The notes below the pieces were generated by a model. It worked only from the letters and a program-made list of their open reading frames with translations. It was not told the DNA's origin and made no database searches. A stretch of DNA of 64,000 bases from Candidatus Melainabacteria bacterium (GTDB lineage: Bacteria; Cyanobacteriota; Vampirovibrionia; Obscuribacterales; Obscuribacteraceae). Every line of letters begins with the position of its first letter. Position 1 is the stretch's first letter. Shown here piece after piece: positions 1 to 8,574 of this stretch. The position numbers and the translations under genes are program-made. The stretch is from positions 868,001 to 932,000 of the forward strand of contig JADJWK010000004.1 in NCBI GenBank assembly GCA_016716405.1, read 5' to 3'.

Positions 1-663
1 AAAGCCTTCGAGGATTTCGCCGACTTCGCGTCTTATCTCGAGATAGTCGCTCCCTTCAACGGCTATGTCACCGAGAGGAAAATGCATGTGGGCAGTTTCG
101 TCGGTCCCGATGGAACCGGCGCCTATCCGCCTATTTGCCGCCTCAAGCAACTCGATCTCTTGCGGATCATCGCCCCGGTTCCGGAAGAGCTGGTGGCAGG
201 GGTGCTCATCGGCTCGAAAGTAGAATTCACAGTGAGCTCCTTTCCCGATCAACGCTTCACAGGCGAAGTAGCAAGGATAAGCAATAACCTCGATAAAGAG
301 ACCCGGACCATGCCGGTGGAGCTCAACTATCTCAATCCCGACTTCAAGATCCTGCCCGGCATGTTCTGCAAGATCTACTGGCCGAGCAGGCGCAAGAAAG
401 AGAGCCTTTTCGTGCCGGTCTCCTCGGTGGTCTCGACCCCCCTCGACACTTTCGTCTGCAAGGTGGAAGGAGACCGCATCGAATGGGTGAGCGTCAAAAA
501 AGGCGAGCTAATGGAAGATATGGTCGAGGTCTTCGGCAATATCCACGAAGGGGACACAGTGGCGAAGCAGGGAAGCGAAGAGCTCCAGAATCAGTCCCGG
601 ATAAAGCCTGTGGGTAGCCCGCCGGCGCCCAGTGTTCGCAACGATCTCTCCGACAGCAAGTGA
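1..663 (+). CDS. RND/HlyD-type periplasmic adaptor (membrane-fusion) protein, 3' part
   Basis: The reading frame is open to the left window edge, so the N-terminus is missing; the ATG at 82 is internal. The visible 220 residues hold the end of a lipoyl/barrel-sandwich segment (IVAPFNGYVTERKMHVGSFV), a beta-barrel part (GSKVEFTVSSFPDQRFTGEV) and a membrane-proximal part ending in a charged tail. This order is typical of periplasmic adaptors that join an inner-membrane RND or ABC pump to an outer-membrane channel. The pump genes must lie upstream of the window. The stop overlaps the start of the next gene (GTGA), so it is probably cotranscribed with the kinase. The substrate cannot be told from this fragment. 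Confidence 0.8.
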   Translation, partial: KAFEDFADFASYLEIVAPFNGYVTERKMHVGSFVGPDGTGAYPPICRLKQLDLLRIIAPVPEELVAGVLIGSKVEFTVSSFPDQRFTGEVARISNNLDKETRTMPVELNYLNPDFKILPGMFCKIYWPSRRKKESLFVPVSSVVSTPLDTFVCKVEGDRIEWVSVKKGELMEDMVEVFGNIHEGDTVAKQGSEELQNQSRIKPVGSPPAPSVRNDLSDSK

Positions 664-2312
664 GCCCGGTCAATAGAATGGGATTTGGCTTGCCCGAGCG
701 CTACGATGTGCTGAAAGAGCTGGGCTCCGGAGCCATGGGACTGGTGCTTCTCGCCAGAGATACGAGGCTGGCCAAACAAGTCGCGATCAAGGTCCTGAGC
801 GACGAGCGCAACAAGGAAGAGAACATCCGGCGCTTCCAGCAAGAAGCTCGTCTGGCCGGCCGCCTCAATCATACCAATCTCGTCCGCGTCCTGGACTTCG
901 GCGTCAGCGAGAAAAACCACCCTTACCTGGTCATGGACTTCGTGGAAGGCGAGACCCTCAAGGATATGATCTCCCGGGAGCACAGGCTCTCTCCCGAGAC
1001 CACCATGGAAATGCTCCTGCAGGTAGCCACCGGAATGAGCTATGCCCACAAGCAGAATCTCGTGCACCGTGATCTGAAACCCTCGAACATCATTGCCACC
1101 ACCGATGATGCCGGTAAACGGACCTTCAAGGTCCTCGATTTCGGAATCGCCAGAACCATAGACGATGATCGGAGCATCACACGCACCCATGCCATTCTGG
1201 GAAGCCCGCTCTATATGAGCCCCGAGCAGGCGCGCTCCCAGACAGCCGATACCAGATCCGATATCTACAGCCTGGGCTGCATCGTCTACGAATGTCTCCA
1301 GGGAGAGCCGCCATTTTCCGGCGAGACCGTAATGGATACGCTATCCATGCATATCTCGAGCGAGGCGCCGGCACCAGAGGCTCCGCCTCCACTGGCGGAG
1401 CTGGTAGGGGAAATGCTCTCTAAAAGACCGGATGATCGACCTGCAAGCATGGACAAGATCATCGAGACGCTCCACAGGATTCAAGAGCGGATTCATGAGC
1501 AGATTCATGAGCAGGTCAAGGACCGGGCTCCGCAGGACCGGGAAGAAGCCCCGGAGGACGGCGCCAATAAAGCAGGAGGTAAATCCAGGGCTTTCGCTGT
1601 CATTCTCGCTACAGTCCTGCTGGTCGCCGGGCTCTGGGCTGGGAGCCTATTTGTCCGACCTGATTCAGTCAAGAAGATCCCACCTGCGCCCCGTGACCTG
1701 GACCCTTTGAAAGACATGCCGCCCCACCTGGCACGAAAAGACGTGGACCTGGATGAGCTGAAAGAAGAGCTTCGAAGACATCCGGATAGCGATAGAATGA
1801 TTTTTCTGCAGACGGCAGAGCTCAACGACGAAATTTTCGAGATCCTGGCGGCTTCGGACCGCAGACAACTTGACCTGCGCACCGCACAATATGTCAACAA
1901 TAAAAAGCTCAGCCAGCTCAAGAAACTCAATTCGATCTGTGTGACCCATAGCGACTTCAATGACCAGGGAGCCGTCTATATGGCAGAGCTCGAGAATCTG
2001 GCGATTATCGAAGCCGGGGGAAGCGAGATCACCGACCGTGGAGTCGCGCTCCTTGCCGGGCTGCCCAAGCTGGAGACCCTCGAGCTCGACAATACGGTCA
2101 TAACCGATGGCGCTCTTGCTTCACTTTCCCGGAGCAAATCGCTGAAGAGGCTTCATCTTGACCGTACTGCCATATCTGACAGAGGCCTGTCTGATCTGAG
2201 CCGGATCAAATCCCTGGAATATCTGAAGGTCAAGGGTTGCCCCTGGGTTACCCCGCAGGGAATAGCCGGTCTGAGAGAGGCCCTCCCGGGCTGCACTGTA
2301 GTCCTGCGCTGA
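660..2312 (+). CDS. membrane Ser/Thr protein kinase with C-terminal leucine-rich repeats
   Basis: A Hanks-type kinase domain fills residues 14-270: glycine loop GSGAMG (22-27), VAIK with the ATP-binding Lys44, HRDLKPSN with catalytic Asp138, DFG 160-162 and SPEQ 187-190. A charged linker follows, then one membrane helix (about 311-331) and an exported C-terminal region. That region carries LRR-like units (LPKLETLELDNTVITDGAL and following) over roughly 440-550. The likely role is a transmembrane sensor kinase whose LRR part binds a ligand or partner outside the membrane. The start is GTG at 660, overlapping the adaptor stop; an ATG six codons on is possible. A 12-bp duplication (1491-1514) gives the repeat IHEQIHEQ in the juxtamembrane linker. 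Confidence 0.88.
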   Translation: MSPVNRMGFGLPERYDVLKELGSGAMGLVLLARDTRLAKQVAIKVLSDERNKEENIRRFQQEARLAGRLNHTNLVRVLDFGVSEKNHPYLVMDFVEGETLKDMISREHRLSPETTMEMLLQVATGMSYAHKQNLVHRDLKPSNIIATTDDAGKRTFKVLDFGIARTIDDDRSITRTHAILGSPLYMSPEQARSQTADTRSDIYSLGCIVYECLQGEPPFSGETVMDTLSMHISSEAPAPEAPPPLAELVGEMLSKRPDDRPASMDKIIETLHRIQERIHEQIHEQVKDRAPQDREEAPEDGANKAGGKSRAFAVILATVLLVAGLWAGSLFVRPDSVKKIPPAPRDLDPLKDMPPHLARKDVDLDELKEELRRHPDSDRMIFLQTAELNDEIFEILAASDRRQLDLRTAQYVNNKKLSQLKKLNSICVTHSDFNDQGAVYMAELENLAIIEAGGSEITDRGVALLAGLPKLETLELDNTVITDGALASLSRSKSLKRLHLDRTAISDRGLSDLSRIKSLEYLKVKGCPWVTPQGIAGLREALPGCTVVLR

Positions 2313-2322
2313 ATCGAAAGCC

Positions 2323-3981
2323 TCAATGAATTCCCCAGCTCCGCTCCGCCTCTTCCACCAGGCGGCGGTTAGCAGGAGTATTCTCCACCAGGCGCCCGTT
2401 AAGCCCCCTGATCATCTCAGGCTCGCCGGTCACTTTCTTGCCAGAGCCACGATCGATGGACTCCTGATCGAACCGCTTGATCTTCCCGTATAGCTCCGGT
2501 GACAGCCTGGCCAGCTCGCGCCGGTCCTTGCCGTCGGCGCTCTCGCCCACACCGATACGAAAGAGTGTCAATCCTTCGGACTGGTGCTCGTACGGATAGG
2601 GGAAATAATCAGTGGCCGGTCTCACCAGAGCGCGTTTTTGCATGTCTTCCGACTCGAGAAGCCGCTTGCCGTCTTCAGGGCGCTTACCTGCTGTCCATCG
2701 CCACTTCTCGTCTTCGCTCCGGCGCCAGAGCCCGCCTTCTCGATCCTTGAGAAGAAAGGCGCCGTGCTTCTTGCTCCAGGTCCAGCCCAGATCCCCGGCC
2801 TCGGCCCGGGATGCCCTGGTGCTGCCCTTGCCTCCCCACTCATTATCGTGACCGAATCTCTGGCCCTGCTCGTGGTGGCTCAGCTCGTGCAAGAGAGTGC
2901 CCTCGAGTCCTTCGGCTCCGTGCAGCGTCTGTCTTGCCTTGGGCATGATCACCATCTCGCCGCCGGCATGGGCGACTTTGCCTTCGTTGTGCGAGCATCC
3001 CCCGGAGCATCCATGGCCGGGCCCCTTGCCGCTCTCGTTGCCGTAGTGCCCGTATAGCTCCTTGTCCTCATAGGTATCCGAGCGCACGAACCAGATCTTC
3101 ATTCCCCTGTAGTTCTCGTGACTGGTCTTGTCCAGGACATCTCCCAGGACTTTCAGCTCGGCTTCGGTAGGCACCCCGGCCATATGCATCTCGGTCCTAT
3201 TTTCCCGACCCTTCTCGCCGGGCTTGCCGAACTCGATCCCATACTGATCCGTCAGGTTTTTCTGCAGAGCCTGGATACGCTCGAGCTGCTCGGTCTTCTC
3301 CACCGTCTCGCCCCTGGCGGACTTGAATTTGAACTCACCATATTCGGCGAGGTTCACCGAGCCTGTGCGAGTCTCGCCGGTTCTGGAATTGGTCCAGTTG
3401 CGCCCGTCTCCGCGCCATTCGCCGCTTCGATCTCGAAATCCCGTAGGAACGCCTCTGGCGTCCCTGGTGACGCTCAGCTCGGCACCGTTTGCGGTGCGCA
3501 TGGACCTGGTGGAGGTTCCATCCGGAGAGAAGGTGGACTTGACGCCATAGTCTTCATTGTCGAAGCTGTACCGGCCCCGGCTGTCGATACCGACTTCTCC
3601 GCGGCGCACAAGAAATGTCGGCTCGCCGGTTTTCCAGGTCTTGCCTCCGTCCTCGCTCTTCCACTGCCCCATATGGTCGCGAACGAAAGCAGGTCTGCCG
3701 CTCTCATCGCGCTTGATGGTCACATCCACCTTTTTGCCGGTTCCGGTGGCGTCGATGGTAGTGAGATCCGGCTTATTCCGGGAAATCTGATCCCTGACAA
3801 GAGTGAGATCGCCAAAGGGTGTCGGAACAATATCCTGCCGTCCTGACACCGAAGCCAGTTTCATGGTCTCCAGGGTCGACCGGGGAGAGGCGCCCAGAAG
3901 GCTCAGATCGGGAGCTCTTGCATGAGATCCGGCATCAGAAAAAGCAGGCGGCTCTGAAGCCGCGTCCGAATGCTTGCTCAT
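2323..3981 (-). CDS. zincin-like protein with HELSHH motif and Trp-rich repeats
   Basis: The 552-residue protein has no recognised full-length family. HELSHHEQ at 365-372 fits a zinc metallopeptidase HExxH helix (His365, Glu366, His369). A Cys/His-rich stretch lies before it (GHGCSGGCSHNEG, 322-334). Three related units of the form DRxGxWxxxDGxxW occur near 101-120, 183-203 and 412-438, two before and one after the peptidase motif. No signal peptide or membrane helix is seen, so export would need a non-classical route. It converges on the kinase gene 10 bp away, so it is not part of that operon. Peptidase activity is inferred from the motif alone. Confidence 0.7.
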   Translation of the reverse strand: MSKHSDAASEPPAFSDAGSHARAPDLSLLGASPRSTLETMKLASVSGRQDIVPTPFGDLTLVRDQISRNKPDLTTIDATGTGKKVDVTIKRDESGRPAFVRDHMGQWKSEDGGKTWKTGEPTFLVRRGEVGIDSRGRYSFDNEDYGVKSTFSPDGTSTRSMRTANGAELSVTRDARGVPTGFRDRSGEWRGDGRNWTNSRTGETRTGSVNLAEYGEFKFKSARGETVEKTEQLERIQALQKNLTDQYGIEFGKPGEKGRENRTEMHMAGVPTEAELKVLGDVLDKTSHENYRGMKIWFVRSDTYEDKELYGHYGNESGKGPGHGCSGGCSHNEGKVAHAGGEMVIMPKARQTLHGAEGLEGTLLHELSHHEQGQRFGHDNEWGGKGSTRASRAEAGDLGWTWSKKHGAFLLKDREGGLWRRSEDEKWRWTAGKRPEDGKRLLESEDMQKRALVRPATDYFPYPYEHQSEGLTLFRIGVGESADGKDRRELARLSPELYGKIKRFDQESIDRGSGKKVTGEPEMIRGLNGRLVENTPANRRLVEEAERSWGIH

Positions 3982-4073
3982 TCCGGTCGACCTCAGGCGC
4001 GGGCATGGTAACGGAATTGAAGCTTAATCAATGAACGTGACCGGATCGTGACACAATTGCGTCAACCCGCTTC

Positions 4074-4505
4074 TCACCGGAGATTCGCAGCTTCCCAGCT
4101 CTCCAGATCCGCCAGCACCTCCAGGCGAAATCTTTCCCGGTCGCCTTTCACTCGTTTGAAGAGAGGCTTCATGGTGTCGTTGCCGGGAAGAAATCGCTCC
4201 CCCCAGAGAATCATCTCGATCAGTACCGGTAGAAGAGCCTTGCCCTTTTTTGTAAGGTAATACTGCTTGCGAGTCTTATTGGCCGGATGGAGCCGCTCCG
4301 CGACAATTCCTTCCGCCACCAGACGCCTGAGCCTGTCGGCAAGAATATTGGTAGCGATGCCTTCAGGGCTCTCGAGAAACTCCCGGTATTCGTGCTTGCC
4401 GAAAAACATCAGGTCCCGGACAACCAGAAGCGTCCATCTGTCCCCGAATACCTCCAGGGAATTGCTTATCACGCAGGGCGATCGACTGGCTTTCTTGACT
4501 TTCAC
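4074..4505 (-). CDS. HxlR-family winged-helix transcriptional regulator
   Basis: This small DNA-binding protein has the HxlR pattern: CVISNSLEVFGDRWTLLVVR, then FLESPEGIATNILADRLRRL (recognition helix region) and a wing with RKQYYLTKKGKALLPVL. HxlR proteins are dimeric repressors or activators that often act on a divergent neighbour. The GTG start at 4505 gives 143 residues. An ATG at 4532 would add nine residues but lies inside one of the palindromes, so the GTG is preferred. The divergent DinB-like gene and the shared intergenic operators suggest autoregulation plus control of that gene. The family lacks a conserved effector, so the inducer is unknown. Confidence 0.88.
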   Translation of the reverse strand: MKVKKASRSPCVISNSLEVFGDRWTLLVVRDLMFFGKHEYREFLESPEGIATNILADRLRRLVAEGIVAERLHPANKTRKQYYLTKKGKALLPVLIEMILWGERFLPGNDTMKPLFKRVKGDRERFRLEVLADLESWEAANLR

Positions 4506-4525
4506 AGGATCAATTCTAACAAATA

Positions 4526-4575
4526 CTTGCATCTTGCAAGCAGGCAGTGATAACATAACACTTGCATTTTGCAAG
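4526..4575. promoter_or_regulatory. twin palindromic operators between HxlR and DinB genes
   Basis: Two perfect inverted repeats of the same sequence lie 35 bp centre to centre: CTTGCATCTTGCAAG at 4526-4540 and CTTGCATTTTGCAAG at 4561-4575 (6-bp arms, 3-bp spacer). They fill the gap between the divergent starts. The second ends 15 bp before the DinB ATG and touches its ribosome-binding AGGAG. They are very likely binding sites for the adjacent HxlR dimer. Binding is inferred. Confidence 0.75.
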
Positions 4576-4590
4576 CAAGGAGCAATCGCA

Positions 4591-5199
4591 ATGAGCAAGA
4601 CTCGAGCAGAACCACGCCTGGCACCGCCTGGAGCCGGACTGCCGGTCCATGAATGGCTGGTGGCCAGGTACTTCATCTTTCCCCGTCTATTCAAGACCAC
4701 CAGCAAGGAGGAAGCCCTTTCCCGTTTTGCCGACCAGTCGGAGAAGATCCTTTCTATAGCCCGGAAACTGAGCCCGGAGGACCTGAGCAGGCGCCAGCTG
4801 GTGAAGCGCTTGCGGGGTATGGAGGATAGCTCCCGCTACTGGTCGGTGGCGATGGTCCTTGATCACCTCACCATAGTCGGGACCAATATAGAGATGGTGG
4901 TATCTTCCCTGAGCCAGGGAAAAACAATCGATCGCAAAGCTTCCATCAAAGATGTCAAACCCCGTAGCGAAATAGATCCCCTGGAGACAATCGAGAAATT
5001 CGAGAAGATGAGCGACCGTTTCGTAGCCAGTTTGAAAGACATCGATGTCGACGCCTTCCCGAATGTAAAATATTCGCACCCCTGGTTCGGTCCTCTAAAT
5101 GCGCACCAGTGGCTTATTTTCGCAGCTCCCCATGAGGACATCCATCGCCGGCAAGCCCTGGCGATCATCCAGTGCAATAATCTCCTGAGAAACTTATGA
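4591..5199 (+). CDS. DinB-like four-helix protein
   Basis: A 202-residue protein of the DinB/YfiT fold. His92 (VLDHLTI) and the HxxxH pair His181/His185 (HEDIHRRQ) sit where this superfamily binds a divalent metal. Many members are thiol-dependent S-transferases (bacillithiol or mycothiol type) or damage- and stress-induced proteins; the substrate here is unknown. The ATG at 4591 is chosen because AGGAG precedes it and the HxlR operators lie just upstream; the frame is open further up but crosses them. The stop overlaps the next start (ATGA at 5196), so translation is probably coupled to the TPR gene. Confidence 0.8.
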   Translation: MSKTRAEPRLAPPGAGLPVHEWLVARYFIFPRLFKTTSKEEALSRFADQSEKILSIARKLSPEDLSRRQLVKRLRGMEDSSRYWSVAMVLDHLTIVGTNIEMVVSSLSQGKTIDRKASIKDVKPRSEIDPLETIEKFEKMSDRFVASLKDIDVDAFPNVKYSHPWFGPLNAHQWLIFAAPHEDIHRRQALAIIQCNNLLRNL

Positions 5200-6734
5200 A
5201 AGCAAGACGAGCAATAATTACAGTGGCACTTCTGGTAGTGGCGTCGCATACTGCCCGGGCCGATGAGTCATGGGAGAGCATCATGTCTTCGGGAGGCAGC
5301 GCCGCCAGCCAGGGCAAGCTCCAGGAAGCCGAAAAGCTCTTCGAACAAGCCCGGGCGAAGGCGGAAACCTTCGACACCCGAGATCCTCGCCTGGCTCAAA
5401 GCCTCGCCGGTCTGGCAAGCGTCTACAGCGAGCAGGGCAAGTTCGACAGGGCCCTGCCGCTCTTCGAAGAAGCCCTGGCCAGGGCACGTAAAGCAAGAGG
5501 ACTCGACGATCTGATCGTCCAGACCATCCGCTCCGATATGGCCGGCATGTATGCCAGGCAAGGCCGTTTCGATCTGGCCGAGCCGCTCTTGAAGCAAGCC
5601 CTGGTGATCTTCAATCGAGTCCTGGACGAGAGCGATCCACGAGTAATGACCTGCACTGTCAACCTCGGCTCTTACTACCTGGAAAGCGGCGAGTATGAAA
5701 AAGCCAGGCCGCTGCTCGAGAAAGGCATCGCCATCTTCGAGAAGAATTACGGTCGAGCCGAGCCTATGCTTGCAACCTATTTGAGCCGCCTCGCCGAGCT
5801 CGATATGAAAACAAGCCGCTTCGAAGAGTCCGAAAAGCTCCTGCGGAGAGCCCTGATCATTGCGGAAAACGCCTATGGTCCCGACCATGCAGAGGTAGCC
5901 CGCTGTCTCGATTCTCTGGGCAATGCCTTTATGTTGCAGGCCATAGCCGAGAAAAGACTGCGCAAGCAGGAGCTCATCAGATTGCGCAGGGGAAGACCAA
6001 CCCAGGTGGAGCTGATCAATACGAGAAATCTTCTCAGCGAGAAAGCCGAGCCGCTCTTTCTGAAAGCTCTTGCGATAAGAGAAAAGACACTCGGTCCCGA
6101 GCATCCCGACACCGCCCTCACCCTCAACAATCTCGGGGTGCTCTATCAGCAGGAGGAAGACTACGAAAAGGCAGCGACATATTTCGAGCGCTCCCTGAAA
6201 GCGGCGGAGCATGCCCGGGGTCCCGCCGATATCTCTCTGGCGCCCGGTCTCGCCAATCTCGCCGAGGTCTACAAAGAGCAACACCGCTTTGAAGAAGCCG
6301 AAAAAAACCTCAATCGCGCCATCTCGATCATCGAGAGAGCCCGGGGAGCAGATCACCCGGAGCTGGCGGCACCGCTTGCCAATCTCGGCATCCTGCTCGA
6401 GCAGGAAGGCAAGCTCGCCTATGCCCGGACCTATTTCAGACGGGCCCTCAAAATCGAAGAAACGTCCCTGGGCGGGGATCATCAGGACCTGATCCAGTAC
6501 CTGCTCAATCTCGCCCGGGTCGAAAAGAAGCTCAATCGAGCCAGTAAAGCAGAGCCTCTCTACAAGCGCGCCCTGTCCATCAGCAAGAGCGAATTCGGAG
6601 AGAATCACCTGGAGGTAGCCGTCTGCCTGGAGGAATACGCCGCCTTCCTGAGCGCGGCTGGTCGCCCGGAGGACGCAAGAGCCCTGGGAAGGAGGGCGGC
6701 GGAAGTAAGGAGATTACAGGAAGGGTCCCCGTAA
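5196..6734 (+). CDS. exported tetratricopeptide-repeat protein
   Basis: The 512 residues open with a signal peptide (MKARRAIITVALLVVASHTA, cleavage near ARA-DE). About ten 42-residue TPR units of the kinesin-light-chain/NB-ARC-associated type follow, with recurring A..LF..AL.I.E...G..HP.....L.NLA..Y...G.Y..A. Such arrays form periplasmic or surface protein-binding scaffolds. It follows the DinB gene with an ATGA overlap. No catalytic domain is present. Many unrelated proteins carry this repeat, so no specific partner can be named. Confidence 0.85.
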   Translation: MKARRAIITVALLVVASHTARADESWESIMSSGGSAASQGKLQEAEKLFEQARAKAETFDTRDPRLAQSLAGLASVYSEQGKFDRALPLFEEALARARKARGLDDLIVQTIRSDMAGMYARQGRFDLAEPLLKQALVIFNRVLDESDPRVMTCTVNLGSYYLESGEYEKARPLLEKGIAIFEKNYGRAEPMLATYLSRLAELDMKTSRFEESEKLLRRALIIAENAYGPDHAEVARCLDSLGNAFMLQAIAEKRLRKQELIRLRRGRPTQVELINTRNLLSEKAEPLFLKALAIREKTLGPEHPDTALTLNNLGVLYQQEEDYEKAATYFERSLKAAEHARGPADISLAPGLANLAEVYKEQHRFEEAEKNLNRAISIIERARGADHPELAAPLANLGILLEQEGKLAYARTYFRRALKIEETSLGGDHQDLIQYLLNLARVEKKLNRASKAEPLYKRALSISKSEFGENHLEVAVCLEEYAAFLSAAGRPEDARALGRRAAEVRRLQEGSP

Positions 6735-6801
6735 ACAAGAGCCCGGGATGTGATATTTTTGTGCCCTGACGGTTATTGACGCTCTAACTTCGATTGGAAT
6801 C

Positions 6802-8574
6802 TTGAAAAAGCTCCTACTGATCTCGGCTTTCCTTCTGGCATCCGGTGCTTTCCAGGCACAGGACCCGGGCACTGCCTCAGCAGCAGACGAGCCCGGAAAG
6901 CTCGACAGCGATCCCGTGGTAATCGATCTGGATACCGAGCTGAAACGCTCGGTCGAGAAGCTCAAGAACGCCGGCAAGGCGCCTCTTTACTTTCTTGCTT
7001 ACCGGCTCTATGAAGGCACCTGGGACAATATCAGCGCCTCGGACGGCTGCCTGGACGATCGCGAGCCGCGCTCCGCCTGGCGCATGTCCTCGGTGGACCT
7101 GCGGGTAGGCAGCCCTCATTTCGACAACAGCCACTACCTTCGTGCCGACAAATCCAGCGCTCCGCCGGCCTTCGATCGCTCCAGCAAGCACGACTCGATC
7201 CTGCCCACCCACGGAGCCGGTCTGCCCCTGCGCCAGGCCTTCTGGCTGAAGACCAGCGACACGTTCAAAGACGCCCAGACTCGCTATCAGCCTGCTTGCC
7301 AGCAAAGATGTCCTGGCAGAGGAAGACGACAAGTCCGCCGATTTCTCGTTGCAGCCCAGACAGACCTATTATCGAAAAGAAACCGAGCAGAAAGTGGATA
7401 GACCAGCCTGGGAAGAGCGGATCAGGCGTCTCTCCCGGATCTTTCTCGAGCACCCGCGCATCCAGACCTCGGAAGTCTCTTTCGATGCGCGACCCACCAC
7501 CCGGTATATGGTCACCAGCGAAGGCAGCCGCATAGTCGAGCACCAGCCCCTCTATCGCGTCTCGATCAAGGCTTCCTCGCTTTCCGATGACGGCATGAAT
7601 CTCTGGCTCTGGGACAGCTTTGCCAGTCGAGATATCGATAAGCTCCCGGATGAGAGCGTACTTTCGGAAAGTATCAAAAGACTCGCCGACAAGGTCGACC
7701 AGCTTCGCGAAGCCGGTACGGCGGAGCCTTATGTCGGTCCGGCGATTCTCTCCGGTCGTGCTGCGGCGGTCTTTTTCCACGAGACTTTCGGTCATCGCAT
7801 CGAGGCGATTCACGAGAAAAACGAGAGCGAAGGCAAGACTTTCTCGAAGAAGATCGGCACCCAGGTGATGCCGTCCTTTCTTACCGTCAGAGACGACCCT
7901 ACCGCTACCGAAGCGCATGGCACCGAGCTTTCCGGTCACTATGTCTATGACGACGAAGGAGTCCGGGGTCAGCCTGTTACCCTGGCGAAAAACGGCAAGC
8001 TCACCGGTTTTCTGCTCGGCCGCATGCTTGTCCAGGGCTTCAACGAGAGCAACGGGCACGGGCGCTCGTCGCCGGGCTGGAACCCGATGGCCAGGCAGTC
8101 CAATCTGTTCGTCCATGCCGATGCCGAAGGCGGGCATCAAGTCGAGCCCGATGTCCTGCGCAAAATGCTAATCGAAGAGGCAAAAAGACAGAAGAAAGAC
8201 TACGGGCTCTATTTCGACGAAGTGTCCGGCGGCTACACCTATACATCGAGAGGCTCCGAGCAAACCTATTCGATACTGCCCCTGGTGGTGTACAAAGTCT
8301 ATGTGGACGGCCGTCCCGATGAGCTGATCAGAGGCGTCGATATAGTCGGGACGCCGCTCTCGGCCCTGGAGCATATCGTCGCGGCCGGGACGGACTATGC
8401 CGTCTTCAATGGTGTTTGCGGTCGAGAGTCCGGTCCGGTGCCGGTATCGGCGGTGGCACCGAGCCTGCTTATCGACTCGATCGAGATCAAGCGCACCGCC
8501 AAGACCTTCGAGAAGCCTCCGATTCTGCCGGCTCCCACCAGGCTGCTCCTGAAGCGAAGGAGAACGGCAAATGA
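6802..8574 (+). pseudogene. exported TldD-like metallopeptidase (two apparent frameshifts)
   Basis: A TldD/PmbA-family zinc metallopeptidase begins at a TTG with a signal peptide (MKKLLLISAFLLASGAFQA). The family motif HETFGHRIE appears in the central part, followed by the glycine-rich core GHYVYDDEGVRGQPVTL. The frame changes twice. Near 7291 one base looks extra, joining ...FKDAQTRYQ to LLASKDVLAEEDD. Near 8534-8538 one base looks missing in a C run, after which the protein ends HQAAPEAKENGK with its stop overlapping the next ATG. The restored ends and overlap argue for one real gene with assembly indels; true decay cannot be excluded. TldD acts with TldE/PmbA on unfolded or small peptides, normally in the cytoplasm, so the signal peptide is unusual. 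Confidence 0.75.

Noticed and set aside
5268..6608. 446-codon open frame antisense to the TPR gene
   Set aside because: It mirrors a TPR gene with a signal peptide; its composition is a shadow of GC-rich codons and no motif or start site supports it.
7282..7300. programmed ribosomal frameshifting in the TldD-like gene
   Set aside because: There is no slippery heptamer or downstream pseudoknot, and a second compensating shift occurs at the 3' end. A shift at several sites in unrelated genes is better explained by indels.
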